The notes below the pieces were generated by a model, which worked only from the letters and a program-made list of their open reading frames with translations, had not been told where the DNA came from and did no database searches. This document shows positions 42,831-51,560 of a stretch of DNA of 64,000 nt, in pieces (the first letter of the stretch is position 1; every line of letters begins with the position of its first letter). The DNA is from Archangiaceae bacterium (GTDB lineage Bacteria > Myxococcota > Myxococcia > Myxococcales > Myxococcaceae). The DNA lies in assembly GCA_016714225.1 (NCBI GenBank), contig JADJNS010000006.1, positions 496,001-560,000 of the forward strand. The letters are read 5' to 3'. The position numbers and the translations under genes are program-made.

Positions 42831-42932
42831 GCAGCGCCGCGCCGCGCAGCGAGAAGCCGTTCACGTTCACGAAGAGGCCACCGCGTGGGAGCTCGTGAAC
42901 GGCCTCTCGCCTTCGCCGAGGGGGCGCCGCCC

Positions 42933-42948
42933 TGGCCCGTGCGCTGCA
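42933..42948 (+). promoter_or_regulatory. Candidate sigma-54 promoter of the lipoprotein gene
   Basis: TGGCCCGTGCGCTGCA matches the -24/-12 consensus with correct spacing. Predicted start 42959, 2 nt before the ATG at 42961. Confidence 0.5.
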
Positions 42949-42960
42949 GTGAGGGGCCGC

Positions 42961-43593
42961 ATGAGAGGTTTTCTCGCGGTGTTGGTCTGCTTGCTCGCGG
43001 TGCTGGCCTGCCTGTCGTGCGTGCACCAGGCGCGTGAGCTGAGCGCCGCCGACCACCGCGCCGAGGCGGCGCAGCACCTCGCGCGCTCGCGCGCCGAGCG
43101 CGGCGCCGCCACGCCTGCCGCGGGTGCCGCGGGTGCCGCGGGCGGGTACGCGCCGGCTCCGCAGCGCGTCGAGGCCGCTGATCGCGAGATGCGCGCCGCG
43201 GTCGAGCACCTGCTGGCCGCCCAGCGGCTCGAGTCGTTCGAAGACGCGCGCTGCCACGCCATCGCGCCGGCGCAGCGCTCGGCCTGCCCGCTGCTGGCCT
43301 CGGCGGTGACCCGGGTGCTCGAGACGCCGGCCGGGGTGCTGCTCGAGCTGCGCGACGGGGTCGACGCGGTCGACACCTTTCGCCGCCTCGACTGTCACCT
43401 GGCCTACGCCATCGCCCAGGGCTTCGACCGACCCTCGTGCCCGCTCTTCGTGAAGGGCATGGAGATCTCGCTGGTGATGGGCAGCGGCCCCCACGCCATT
43501 CGCATGACCTCGGAAGACGGAGCGGTGGCGGAGCAGCTGCAGCAGCAGGCCCGCCGCATCTTCGGCGCTGCGACGCCGCTCACCGCGCGCTGA
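42961..43593 (+). CDS. Putative lipoprotein of unknown function
   Basis: 210 aa. Signal peptide LAVLVCLLAVLACLSC with a lipobox-like LSC. The N-terminal part is Ala-rich (residues about 20-65). A core of about 120 aa follows with three Cys (CHAIAPAQRSACPLL, LDCHLAYAIAQG and RPSCPLFVKG), and no known domain is recognised. The frame continues upstream to 42775 but without coding bias. Located between a desaturase and a usp gene, inside the putative stress regulon. Confidence 0.65.
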   Translation: MRGFLAVLVCLLAVLACLSCVHQARELSAADHRAEAAQHLARSRAERGAATPAAGAAGAAGGYAPAPQRVEAADREMRAAVEHLLAAQRLESFEDARCHAIAPAQRSACPLLASAVTRVLETPAGVLLELRDGVDAVDTFRRLDCHLAYAIAQGFDRPSCPLFVKGMEISLVMGSGPHAIRMTSEDGAVAEQLQQQARRIFGAATPLTAR

Positions 43594-43597
43594 GCCA

Positions 43598-43614
43598 GGC
43601 GCAAGGTTTGCGCC
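43598..43614. promoter_or_regulatory. Stress-regulon palindrome (extended)
   Basis: GGCGCAA-GGT-TTGCGCC, perfect 7-bp arms, 22 bp upstream of the -24 element at 43635-43650. The longest copy in the window. Confidence 0.65.
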
Positions 43615-43634
43615 CCGAGGTCGTGCACGACCCC

Positions 43635-43650
43635 CGGCACGCACCCTGCT
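43635..43650 (+). promoter_or_regulatory. Sigma-54 promoter of the usp gene at 43685
   Basis: CGGCACGCACCCTGCT: GGCACG and CTGCT at 10-nt GG-GC spacing. Predicted start 43661; the 24-nt leader carries GAGGAG. Confidence 0.7.
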
Positions 43651-43684
43651 TGTCGCTCACCTCCCTACCGAGGAGATCGACGAG

Positions 43685-44101
43685 ATGAAGAAGATTCTGG
43701 TCGCGGTCGACGGCTCACCGGCGTCGATCTCGGCGGCCAAGACGGCGCTCGAGCTGGCGCGGGCGACCGGCGGCGAGGTGACCCTGGTGCACGTGGAGCC
43801 TCAGGCGGCGGTGATGGCGGGCCTGCCCCTGGCGCCGCAGGTCGAACCCCACGAGACCGCCCTGGCGCGGGGAGCGTCGGTGCTCAAGCACGCCATGATC
43901 GCCCTCGATGCCCTGGGCATTCGCACCGAGAACCGCGTCGGGCCGCCCGCCGAGGTGATCGCCGACCTGGCCGAGGAGCAGGGCTTCGAGCTGGTGGTGG
44001 TGGGCAACAAGGGGCGCGGCGCCGTCTCGCGGGTGCTGCTGGGCAGCGTCGCCGACCGGCTGGTTCACATCTGCAAGCGGCCGTTGCTGGTGGTGCGCTA
44101 G
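43685..44101 (+). CDS. Universal stress protein (UspA family)
   Basis: 138 aa. KKILVAVDGSPASISAAKTAL at the start and GNKGRGAVSRVLLGSVADRLVHICKRP at the end (ATP-binding G-x2-G-x9-GS). A clean RBS (GAGGAG) is 9 nt before the ATG. Controlled by a palindrome and sigma-54 promoter of the regulon type. It overlaps the convergent DUF2267 gene by 4 nt. Confidence 0.95.
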   Translation: MKKILVAVDGSPASISAAKTALELARATGGEVTLVHVEPQAAVMAGLPLAPQVEPHETALARGASVLKHAMIALDALGIRTENRVGPPAEVIADLAEEQGFELVVVGNKGRGAVSRVLLGSVADRLVHICKRPLLVVR

Positions 44102-44565
44102 CGCGCTCGAAACAGCGGGTGCAGGCTTGGCGCGTCGGCCTCGGCCAGGGTGCGGTGCGTCGAGTCGACCCGCACCGGCGAGGCGCGGCCCTCGTCGCGG
44201 CGCTGCAGCAGCACCGCCACGTCGTCGGGCAGGCCCTCGGTGAGCGCGCGCAGCGCGGCCGGGCGCAGGGTCATGGCCAGCACCTCGCACACGCTCTCGA
44301 CGTGCTCGAGGGTGAAGGCGACGCTGCCCGGCTCGGTCGGTGCCACCTGCGCCAGCAGCGCCGGCCGGCCCCGCGCCGGGCCCGGCGAGCTCGCCACCCA
44401 CGAGGCGAGGGTGGGCGGCAGCTCGAAGGCGAGCTCGGCCGCCGCTCGCGCGTGCAGCTGCTCGCTCAGCGCGTGCAGGGTCACCCGGGTGAGCTGGCCC
44501 GCCTCGGCCGCCGACAGCCCGGCCCGCTCGGCGACGCGGCTCAAGAACTCGATGCTCGAAGGCAT
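44098..44565 (-). CDS. DUF2267 family protein
   Basis: 155 aa. Two related helical halves with the pattern F-x2-V-x-E-x-AGL and L-x-R-x-TL-x-AL-x-E-x-L, which fit DUF2267. Such proteins occur in stress clusters beside usp and CBS genes, as here. The start at 44565 is preferred because the sigma-54 start is predicted at 44589, downstream of the longer frame's start. Function unknown. Confidence 0.8.
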   Translation of the reverse strand: MPSSIEFLSRVAERAGLSAAEAGQLTRVTLHALSEQLHARAAAELAFELPPTLASWVASSPGPARGRPALLAQVAPTEPGSVAFTLEHVESVCEVLAMTLRPAALRALTEGLPDDVAVLLQRRDEGRASPVRVDSTHRTLAEADAPSLHPLFRAR

Positions 44566-44599
44566 GGCGGTGGGCTCCACGGGTGAAGACCCCAGGCCA

Positions 44600-44615
44600 T
44601 GCGAAGGTCGCGCCA
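44600..44615 (-). promoter_or_regulatory. Sigma-54 promoter of the DUF2267 gene
   Basis: Minus-strand TGGCGCGACCTTCGCA: good -24 element and TCGCA at -12, 10-nt spacing. Predicted start 44589; leader 24 nt with GGAG. Confidence 0.6.
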
Positions 44616-44650
44616 GGGTGCTCACCCTCGGGGGCTCAGGCGGCGCCGGG

Positions 44651-44665
44651 GCGCAGATTCTGCGC
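44651..44665. promoter_or_regulatory. Stress-regulon palindrome
   Basis: GCGCAGATTCTGCGC, perfect 6-bp arms, 36 bp upstream of the -24 element of the DUF2267 promoter. Confidence 0.6.
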
Positions 44666-44770
44666 GCGAGCGCTCACCCAGAGCGTCTCTCACGCTGCCC
44701 GTCAGACGATCGCGTTCGTCGTCGGACGTTCACGTCAGGCGTGCCCGTGCCGCTGCCCGATGAGCCGAGC

Positions 44771-45214
44771 TCACTTCTTCTTGGCGCGCGGGGCCTTCGC
44801 CTTCGGCTTGCTCTTCTTGGCGTCAGCGGCGGCGAGGTTCTGCTCGACCGCCGCGCGCACCAGCGCCTTGAACGCCTTCTCGTTCAGCGGCTCGCCTTCT
44901 CTGAGATCGATGGCGCGGCGCACGTTGCCCTCGAGGCTCGAGGTGAAGAGCCGGGCCGGGTCTTTGAGTGAGGCGCCCCGGGCGAAGGTGAGCTTCACCG
45001 AGGCCTGGTAGGTCTCTCCGGTGGTGATGAGGCCGCCGTGCGACCAGACGGGAATGTTCCACTTCCACTCTTCGACCACGTCGGGGTCGGCCTCTTTGAT
45101 CAGCGCGCGAATCGACAGCAACAGCTCGCCGCGCCAGTCGCCCAGATCTGCGACGCGGTGCCGCAGCAGCTGCGCGAACGACTTGCCTGCCGGGTCGGGG
45201 CCGGTGTGATTCAT
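44771..45214 (-). CDS. DUF1801 domain protein
   Basis: 147 aa. Contains the DUF1801 features ALIKEADPDVVEEWKWNIPVWSHGG and VKLTFARGASLKDP, and ends in a Lys-rich tail (KSKPKAKAPRAKKK), which could bind nucleic acid. ATGA overlap with the DoxX-like gene. Likely a single operon with it and with the WYL regulator. Activity unknown. Confidence 0.85.
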   Translation of the reverse strand: MNHTGPDPAGKSFAQLLRHRVADLGDWRGELLLSIRALIKEADPDVVEEWKWNIPVWSHGGLITTGETYQASVKLTFARGASLKDPARLFTSSLEGNVRRAIDLREGEPLNEKAFKALVRAAVEQNLAAADAKKSKPKAKAPRAKKK

Positions 45215-45633
45215 GCGCCGACCTTAGCGGCCTCGCACTTGCGCCAGAAGAAGTACGAGAAGGCCCACAGCACCGAGGTGCCGATCGCGAAGCTCGCCTC
45301 GTAGAAGCCCTGCCCCGAAGAGAAGTGCGCGATGATCGCCGACACCAGGGTGAGGGCGAAGCCGCAGTAGGCCCACTCTTTGAGGCGCGCCGGCACCTGC
45401 GGCACCAGCAGCGCCAGCACCGCGGCGATCTTGAACCACGACAGCTCGACGCGGAAATAGCCGGGGTACCCCAGCTCGGTGAACGCCTGCGAAACCTGGG
45501 GGAGGCTCAGCTGCGCGTAGGCGGTGAAGCCCATCTGCAGGCAGAGCAGGGCGGTGAAGATCCAGTAGCCGATGACCATGCCCTTGGCCGGGCTCACCAC
45601 GGGACGGGGAAGGGTAGATTCCATGGTCGTCAT
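45211..45633 (-). CDS. DoxX-like membrane protein
   Basis: 140 aa with four TM helices (YWIFTALLCLQMGFTAYAQL, FKIAAVLALLVPQVPARL). The pattern matches DoxX_2-type small membrane proteins. Start at 45633 (MTTMEST) avoids a longer, poorly supported N-terminus to 45660. Second gene of an operon with the WYL regulator upstream and DUF1801 downstream. Confidence 0.8.
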   Translation of the reverse strand: MTTMESTLPRPVVSPAKGMVIGYWIFTALLCLQMGFTAYAQLSLPQVSQAFTELGYPGYFRVELSWFKIAAVLALLVPQVPARLKEWAYCGFALTLVSAIIAHFSSGQGFYEASFAIGTSVLWAFSYFFWRKCEAAKVGA

Positions 45634-45684
45634 ATAGCCATGGCGGAATATGCCGGTCAAGCCATATGAGTGAGGCGCTCGACG

Positions 45685-46638
45685 TCAGCGGGTGGCCCGG
45701 GCGAACCGCCCGGCCAGGCGCTTCACCTCGGCGACGAGCTCGGGCGGCTCGTGCACGGTGAAGTCGAGCCCGAGAAAGCCGATGCCGAAGCAGATCCACT
45801 CGAGGCTGTCGCCGTGGCTCGTGAGCTCGCACGACTGCGCGTCGAGGGCGGTGAGCTGCACCGGCCCCCCGCGCGTCCTGGCGCGCGCCACCTCGAGAGG
45901 CGCGTGCAGGGTGACCCGCACCCGGTACTTCTGCTTCAGGCCGGCGATCGCGCCCGACACGTACTGGCCCACGTCGGCGGCGGGCAGCGGCCGCGCCCGA
46001 AAGCTGGCCCTCACCCGCGGCACGCCCTCGATGCGATCGACCCGAAAGGTGCGCCACTCGCCGCGATCGAGGTCGAATGCCAGCAGGTACCAGCGGTAGT
46101 TGTCGTGCACCAGCCGGTACGGCTCGACCGCGCGCTCGGTCTGCTCCCGCCCCAGCCCGCCGTACCCGAAGCTCAAGCCCCGCTGGTCGCGGCACGCCTC
46201 GGCGATCGCGCCCAGCGCCTCTCCGCTCACCAGGCGCGCCCCTCCCGCCATGCGCACGCTCACCTCGTTGAGGGCGCTCAGCCGCTTGCGCAGCCGCTTG
46301 GGCAGCACCTTCTCGAGCTTGCCCAGCGCCCGAATCGACGCGCTCTCGAGCCCCGCCACCGGGCCGGTCATCGCCGCGCGCAGGCCCACCGCCACCGCCA
46401 CCGCCTCGTCGTCGTCGAGGGGCAGCGGTGGCAGCTCCTTGCCCGCGCCCAGCTGGTAGCCGCCGCCGACGCCCGCGGTCGCGTGCACCGGGTAGCCCAG
46501 CGAGCGCAGCCGCTCGACGTCGCGCCGCACGCTGCGCCCGGTCACCTCGAGCTCGCGCGCCAGCTCTGCGCCCCCCCAGAAGCGGCGCTGCTGCAGCAGC
46601 GAGAGCAGCCGGAGCAGCCGGGCCGAGGTCTGGACCAT
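45685..46638 (-). CDS. WYL-domain transcriptional regulator (YafY type)
   Basis: 317 aa from the ATG at 46638. An HTH_11 domain (RLLRLLSLLQQRRFWGGAELARELEVTGRSVRRDVERL, residues about 6-43) is followed by a WYL domain (YRLVHDNYRWYLLAFDL) and a WCX-type C-terminus. Ligand-responsive, often autorepressing its operon. A 15-bp palindrome at 46663-46677 lies just upstream and is the likely operator. DoxX-like and DUF1801 genes follow. Confidence 0.92.
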   Translation of the reverse strand: MVQTSARLLRLLSLLQQRRFWGGAELARELEVTGRSVRRDVERLRSLGYPVHATAGVGGGYQLGAGKELPPLPLDDDEAVAVAVGLRAAMTGPVAGLESASIRALGKLEKVLPKRLRKRLSALNEVSVRMAGGARLVSGEALGAIAEACRDQRGLSFGYGGLGREQTERAVEPYRLVHDNYRWYLLAFDLDRGEWRTFRVDRIEGVPRVRASFRARPLPAADVGQYVSGAIAGLKQKYRVRVTLHAPLEVARARTRGGPVQLTALDAQSCELTSHGDSLEWICFGIGFLGLDFTVHEPPELVAEVKRLAGRFARATR

Positions 46639-46662
46639 GGGGTCGAGTCTCCATCGAATCGA

Positions 46663-46677
46663 GGACAAGAAGTGTCC
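46663..46677. promoter_or_regulatory. Palindrome GGACA-N5-TGTCC, likely WYL operator
   Basis: Perfect 5-bp arms with a 5-nt spacer (AGAAG), 25 bp upstream of the WYL regulator's ATG and 57 bp upstream of the divergent GFA gene. Could regulate both. Confidence 0.5.
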
Positions 46678-46733
46678 GCAAGCCCCGCTATCAGTCTCGC
46701 GTCGCCCAAACCCCAGCACCCGAAAGACCCGCC

Positions 46734-47186
46734 ATGGCTCTTCCCTACGTCCGCAAGAACCCCTTCACTCCCGGCACCCGCACCTACACCGGCAGCTGCC
46801 ACTGCGGCGCGGTGCGCTTCGAGGCGCAGCTCGACCTCTCGCAGAACACGACCCGCTGCAACTGCTCGGTCTGCGCCAAGACCGCGGCGTGGGGCATCAT
46901 CATCAAGCCGTCGGCGTTCAAGCTGCTCGGTGACCCTCAGGCGCTGGGCGACTACTCGGTCTCTGCGGGCGGGCACGCGCGCTTCTGCAAGCGCTGCGGC
47001 ATTCGCGTCTACGGTCACGGCACGCTCGAGTTCCTGGGCGGCGACTACGTGAGCGTGAACCTGAACGTGCTCGACGACGCCGGGCTCGACGGGGTGCAGG
47101 TCACCTGGCTCGACGGCCGCGCCGACACCTGGGCTCCGCTCGCCGCCTCGGCGTACGCCGACCCCTTCAAGCCGCAGCCGGCCTGA
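46734..47186 (+). CDS. GFA (glutathione-dependent formaldehyde-activating)-family protein
   Basis: 150 aa. Zinc-binding Cys set GSCHCGAVRFEA and CNCSVCAKT, plus FCKRCGIRVYGHG, typical of the GFA fold. Most members of the fold lack proven activity with formaldehyde. Divergent from the WYL regulator, which may control it. Confidence 0.88.
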   Translation: MALPYVRKNPFTPGTRTYTGSCHCGAVRFEAQLDLSQNTTRCNCSVCAKTAAWGIIIKPSAFKLLGDPQALGDYSVSAGGHARFCKRCGIRVYGHGTLEFLGGDYVSVNLNVLDDAGLDGVQVTWLDGRADTWAPLAASAYADPFKPQPA

Positions 47187-47326
47187 GCGGGCCGACTGTC
47201 AGCGGCGGGTTTCAGGCTTGAGTCTCCGGCGCGACGTCGCGACCCAGGACGACTGCCTCGAACCGCGGCAGCCGGCTGTGTAAGCGCTGCTTGCGGGAAA
47301 CGGGGCAGCGCCTTGGGGGCTGCCGC

Positions 47327-47342
47327 TGGCACAGATGTCGCT
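47327..47342 (+). promoter_or_regulatory. Candidate sigma-54 promoter of the GH25 gene
   Basis: TGGCACAGATGTCGCT has TGGCAC and a TCGCT -12 element with exact GG-N10-GC spacing. Predicted start 47353, 3 nt before the ATG at 47356. Confidence 0.45.
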
Positions 47343-47355
47343 GCGCGCTGCGGCC

Positions 47356-49548
47356 ATGCGTTCTTCACCCGGCCGCCGTGCTGTGAGCCCGACCCGTCGT
47401 CACCCGGTGGTTTCGCTGCTGGCGGCGCTCGCGGTGGCCGGCTGCGGCCCCGAGGGCCTGGGTTTCGACGCCGACGAGGGCACCGCCAGCAGCGAAGACG
47501 CGCTGTGCGCCGCCGGCGCCACGCTCGAGGGCCTCGACGTCTCGGTGTGGCAGGGCACCATCAACTGGAGCGCGGTGAAGAACGCCGGCAAGCAGTTCGT
47601 GGTGATTCGCGCGGCACACGGGCTCTCGACCGACACCCGGTTCGCCACCAACTGGACCCAGGCGAAGTCGGTGGGAATCATTCGCGGCGCGTACCAGTGG
47701 CTGGTGCCGTCGCAGAGCGTGACCCAGCAGGCCAACCTGATGGTGTCGCTGATGTCGACCATGACCGCCGACGATCTGCCGCCGGTGGTCGACGTCGAAG
47801 AGGCCGGCACCACCACTCCGGCCCAGCTGGCCGCGCTGGTGCAGCAGTGGGTCGACATCGTGCAGGCCGGCACCGGCCGCAAGCCGGTCATCTACTCGGG
47901 CAGCTACTTCTGGGACGACCACGTGAAGAGCGCGTCGTTCAACACGCTGCCCCTGTGGATCCCCAACTACGGGGTCACCTGCCCGCGGCTGCCCTCGGTG
48001 TGGAGCAACTGGGCCATGCACCAGTACACCAGCACCGGCAGCGTCTCGGGCATCTCGGGCAACGTCGACCTCGATCGCTTCAACGGCACGCTGCCGCAGC
48101 TGCAGGCCTTCATCGCCGGCTCGCCCGGCCAGGTGCCGTCGACCGGGTTCGTGACCGGCGCCATCTACCAGGGCACCGACACCACCGCGCGGCTCGCCGG
48201 GGTCACCGTCACCGCCGGCGGCAGCACCCAGGTCACTGGCGTCGACGGGCTGTACAAGCTCTCGCTGGCGCCGGGCAGCTACACCGTCACCGCCACCAAG
48301 AGCGGGTATCAGAGCGCGTCGGTGACCCGCGTGGTCAGCGCCGGCGGCACCATCTGGGGCTCGATGGGCCTGTCGCCGACCACCGCCGCGCCCGGCACGC
48401 TCTCGGGCCTGGTGTATGCCCTCGACGTCGAGGCGCCCACCGACACCTCGCACCCGGTGAGCGGAGCCACGGTCACCGCCGGGGGCCAGACCGCCACCAC
48501 CACCGCCGCCGGCACCTTCTCGTTCACGCTGCCGGCCGGCAGCTACACGGTGCTGGTGAGCAAGACCGGCTACGCCCAGGCGTCGCTGCAGCGGGCGGTG
48601 ACTTCGGGGCAGACCACCCAGGCGCAGGTCGGGCTGACCGCGGTGGGAGCCGCCGACCGCACTCCTCCCGACGTGGCGATCACCTTCCCCGCTGCCGACG
48701 CCTCGCTCGAGCTGGCGCAGATCTCGCTCACCGGCACGGCCAGCGACGACACCGGCGCCACCCCCCAGGTCTCGGTGAGCGTGAACGGCGGCGCGGCGAT
48801 CGCGGCACCGGTCGCCTCGGGCACCTTCTCGCTGTCGCTGAAGCTGCGCGCCGGCCCCAACACGCTGCGGGTCACCGCCATCGATGCGGCCGGCAACCAC
48901 AGCGAGGTCACCCAGCAGGTCACCTTCCGCTCGGGCATCTTCGGCGCGGTGGTCGACGCCCAGTCGCGGCTGGCCCTGAGCAGCGCCTCGGTGACGCTGC
49001 TCGCCGCCGACGGGTCGCCGGTGGCCCAGCAGAACGGGGTGAGCCAGTACGCCTTCGACACCGCTCCGGGCGAGTACTCGCTGGTCGCCCGCGCCGACGG
49101 CTACCGCACCCTGCGCGTGCCGCTGCAGATCTCGGACGAAGAGCGCACCGCCCACGACTTCGCTCTCGAGCGCGGCACCGACTCGGGCGAAGAGTTCACC
49201 GGCGTGCGCTTCACGAACGTGGCCGACGGCGCCATGGTGACCGGCCCGACGCTGCAGGTAGAAGGAGAGGGCGTCGGCGTGTCGCTCGCGGCGGCGCGGG
49301 TGAACGACGTCGAAGCCACGCTCGACGGGGCCGACCACTTCTCGGTCACCGTGCCGCTCACCCCGGGAGCCAACACCCTCTCGCTGGTCGCCTTCGGCAC
49401 CGACGGCCTCAAGTACACCGCCACGGTGCAGGTGAACCGGGCCGACGCTCCGCGCAGCGGCTGCGCCTCGACCGGCGCCGGAGCCAGCTTCGGCTGGGCG
49501 GCGCTGATCGCGGTCGGCGCGCTGCTCGGCCGCCGGCGCGCCCTGTAG
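47356..49548 (+). CDS. GH25 lysozyme-like lipoprotein with MYXO-CTERM-type anchor
   Basis: About 730 aa. The lipobox (AVAGC) is followed by a GH25 muramidase domain (LEGLDVSVWQGTINW, PPVVDVEEAG with the catalytic acidic residues, IYSGSYFW). Carboxypeptidase-regulatory-like beta-sandwich repeats follow (VTAGGSTQVTGVDGLYKLSL, VTAGGQTATTTAAGTFSFTL), then Ig-like domains, and the protein ends CASTGAGASFGWAALIAVGALLGRRRAL (last 28 residues: Cys, hydrophobic helix, Arg cluster). That end is the MYXO-CTERM pattern, recognised by a sorting enzyme in myxobacteria. Likely a surface or secreted cell-wall hydrolase. The longer frame to 47335 lies upstream of the predicted sigma-54 start. Confidence 0.85.
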   Translation: MRSSPGRRAVSPTRRHPVVSLLAALAVAGCGPEGLGFDADEGTASSEDALCAAGATLEGLDVSVWQGTINWSAVKNAGKQFVVIRAAHGLSTDTRFATNWTQAKSVGIIRGAYQWLVPSQSVTQQANLMVSLMSTMTADDLPPVVDVEEAGTTTPAQLAALVQQWVDIVQAGTGRKPVIYSGSYFWDDHVKSASFNTLPLWIPNYGVTCPRLPSVWSNWAMHQYTSTGSVSGISGNVDLDRFNGTLPQLQAFIAGSPGQVPSTGFVTGAIYQGTDTTARLAGVTVTAGGSTQVTGVDGLYKLSLAPGSYTVTATKSGYQSASVTRVVSAGGTIWGSMGLSPTTAAPGTLSGLVYALDVEAPTDTSHPVSGATVTAGGQTATTTAAGTFSFTLPAGSYTVLVSKTGYAQASLQRAVTSGQTTQAQVGLTAVGAADRTPPDVAITFPAADASLELAQISLTGTASDDTGATPQVSVSVNGGAAIAAPVASGTFSLSLKLRAGPNTLRVTAIDAAGNHSEVTQQVTFRSGIFGAVVDAQSRLALSSASVTLLAADGSPVAQQNGVSQYAFDTAPGEYSLVARADGYRTLRVPLQISDEERTAHDFALERGTDSGEEFTGVRFTNVADGAMVTGPTLQVEGEGVGVSLAAARVNDVEATLDGADHFSVTVPLTPGANTLSLVAFGTDGLKYTATVQVNRADAPRSGCASTGAGASFGWAALIAVGALLGRRRAL

Positions 49549-49572
49549 CGCCTGCGTCAGGGTTGTGGCGCC

Positions 49573-49587
49573 GCGCAAAAGCTGCGT
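49573..49587. promoter_or_regulatory. Imperfect stress-regulon palindrome
   Basis: GCGCAAAAGCTGCGT, 63 bp upstream of the Ser/Thr kinase GTG. The right half deviates at one position. No sigma-54 promoter noticed; low confidence. Confidence 0.3.
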
Positions 49588-49650
49588 CGCGAGTGCGCAA
49601 CACAGAGATGCACTTTACGAACGCGCGCAGGGTGATAGCGTCTCGATCTC

Positions 49651-50853
49651 GTGTCAGCTGACGACACAGGCAGCTATGACCCTCGGCGTTCGGTCTTTCC
49701 GGGTCTGGCCCTGGGCAAATATCGAATCGTCGAGGAAATCGGCATCGGCGGCATGGCGCAGGTCTTCCTCGCCGTGCTCGACGGGCCTGATGGCTTCACC
49801 AAGCCGGTGGTGATCAAGCGCATCCTCCCCGAGTACGCCGACGACGACAGCTTCCTGCAGATGTTCGTGAACGAGGCGAAGGTCGCCTCGATGATGTCGC
49901 ACCCCAACATCGTGCAGGTGCACGAGTTCTCGCGCTCGGAAGACGACCACTACTTCCTGGCGATGGAATACGTGAACGGCGCCTCGCTCGATCGGGTGGT
50001 GCGCGCGGCGCGAAAGGTGAACTACCCGCTCGGGCCCCGCTTCGCGGTCGAGCTCGGCATACCGGTCGCGCAGGCGCTCTCGTACGCGCACGGGCTGCGC
50101 ATGCCTGACGGCACCCCGCTCAACCTGGTGCACCGCGACGTCTCGCCGGGCAACGTGCTCATCTCGCGCGACGGGGTGGTGAAGCTCTCCGACTTCGGCG
50201 TGGTGAAGAGCGCCATCGCGCCGGCCGGCACCGCGGCGGGCGTGGTGAAGGGCAAGTGGTCGTACATGTCGCCCGAGCAGGTCTCGGACAAGCCCATCGA
50301 CCACCGCTCTGATCTCTTCTCGCTCGGCATCTTGATCTACGAGGTCGCCACCGGCATTCGGCTGTTCCGCGGCGAGTCGCTCGCCACCACCGTGGGCGCG
50401 GTGATGACCGGTGAGATTCAGCCGCCCTCGAAGGTGCGCCCCGACATTCCGCCCGAGTTCGACGTGGTGGTGATGAAGGCGCTGGCCCGGCTGCCCGGTC
50501 AGCGCTACCGCAGCGCCGCCGAGCTGGGCGACGCGCTCGAGGCGTTTCGCGGCTCGCAGGGCTGGTCGACCGCGGGCTCCAAGGTGCTCTCCAACACCAT
50601 CAACGCGCTGTTCCCGCGCGACCCGCTCAAGTCGATACCACCCCGGGTGCCGCCGCCGGTCGCGGTGTCGCGGCCATCGGCCCCGCCGCCGAACCTGCCG
50701 CCCGAGCCCCCGACCGACCCCACCAACCTCGCTCAAAAAAACTGGAAGAGGGCCCCGCCGACGCGCGCAAGCAGGTTTCCGAGCTTCAAACGCGAGCCCG
50801 ACGACGACGGCCCGGCGATGATCAGAGAGGTTCAGCAAAGAGCGCCGATATAG
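49651..50853 (+). CDS. Eukaryote-like Ser/Thr protein kinase, C-terminus unreliable
   Basis: The kinase domain (residues about 24-300) has the glycine loop EIGIGGMAQVFLAV, Lys56, Glu in helix C, HRDVSPGNVL (catalytic Asp163), DFG (Asp181) and APE-like MSPEQ. A Pro-rich linker follows. From about residue 360 (50736) onward, the DNA becomes erratic, and the frame ends at 50853 in a tail unlike its neighbours. A TM segment (ISAVMLAALVAAVVLVSTLFWFLVL, positions 51557-51631) in another frame may be its true C-terminal anchor. Such membrane kinases relay signals. Starts at a GTG. Confidence 0.85.
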   Translation: MSADDTGSYDPRRSVFPGLALGKYRIVEEIGIGGMAQVFLAVLDGPDGFTKPVVIKRILPEYADDDSFLQMFVNEAKVASMMSHPNIVQVHEFSRSEDDHYFLAMEYVNGASLDRVVRAARKVNYPLGPRFAVELGIPVAQALSYAHGLRMPDGTPLNLVHRDVSPGNVLISRDGVVKLSDFGVVKSAIAPAGTAAGVVKGKWSYMSPEQVSDKPIDHRSDLFSLGILIYEVATGIRLFRGESLATTVGAVMTGEIQPPSKVRPDIPPEFDVVVMKALARLPGQRYRSAAELGDALEAFRGSQGWSTAGSKVLSNTINALFPRDPLKSIPPRVPPPVAVSRPSAPPPNLPPEPPTDPTNLAQKNWKRAPPTRASRFPSFKREPDDDGPAMIREVQQRAPI

Positions 50854-51560
50854 TTTCGAATATCCAGCGCGCGCCGGCCGAGACGCCGGGCCACCGCCGC
50901 AGCCAAAGAAGAAGCGCAGAAGAACAAAGGCCGCCCGAAAAGTCCGAGCCCCGAGTGAGCACGACGGACGCCGCCGCGCGGTGATGAAGATGGCCGACGG
51001 AGGCTTCAGACCCGCATACAACCCGCAGAATTTTCCACCGACGCCGACAACAGTGGACTCTACCGCCAAAGGCGCACGCCACCAACGCCGGAACGGAGGC
51101 GCAGCAAGCAGAACCCCGCCACCGCCGACCCGGTGGAAGCGTTTCCGCCCGCCCCCACAGCAGTACCCGGTGGGGGGCGGATATGAACGACCGCAACATC
51201 GACGCTTGGCGCGGGCGGGCATCGGGGTCTTTGGCGCCCCCCCGCGCCGCGGGGGGGGGCGCCCGCGCGGCGCGGGGGGCCGCCGGGGGTTGCCGCGCCG
51301 CGCCTGCGGGGCGCCCCCGCGCCCTGCGGGGGGGGGGCCTGCCCGCTCCCGCCCGGGGCCCGCGGCCGCGCGTTCTTCCCGCGCCCTGGCCTTCCCTTCG
51401 GCCCCGCCCTGCGGGGGGGGGGCCGCCGGGCGGCGGCCTGGGCCGCCCGCTGGCGGGGGGCGCCGGGGGGGGCGCGCCGGCCTCCGCCGCCCGGGGCGGG
51501 TTCCGGCCCCCGGGTCGGTGGTGGCGTCGGTGCCAGGGCAGGGTGAGGCCCCGATCTCGG
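50736..51560. other. Unreliable sequence between the kinase and PEGA genes
   Basis: From the A-run at about 50736 the sequence loses coding periodicity, mixes A-rich and G/C-run-rich pieces, and at about 51200-51500 is dominated by runs of G or C. No gene can be supported here. The coding pattern returns near 51557 with a TM helix ending in a stop at 51629-51631. I read it as low-quality sequence covering the linker and anchor of the kinase. Confidence 0.6.

Noticed and set aside
42775..42960. N-terminal extension of the lipoprotein at 42961
   Set aside because: No coding bias; a signal peptide starts at 42961; a perfect operator lies inside the extension.
44566..44625. N-terminal extension of the DUF2267 gene
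   Set aside because: It lies upstream of the predicted sigma-54 transcription start, and the DUF2267 domain begins at the ATG at 44565.
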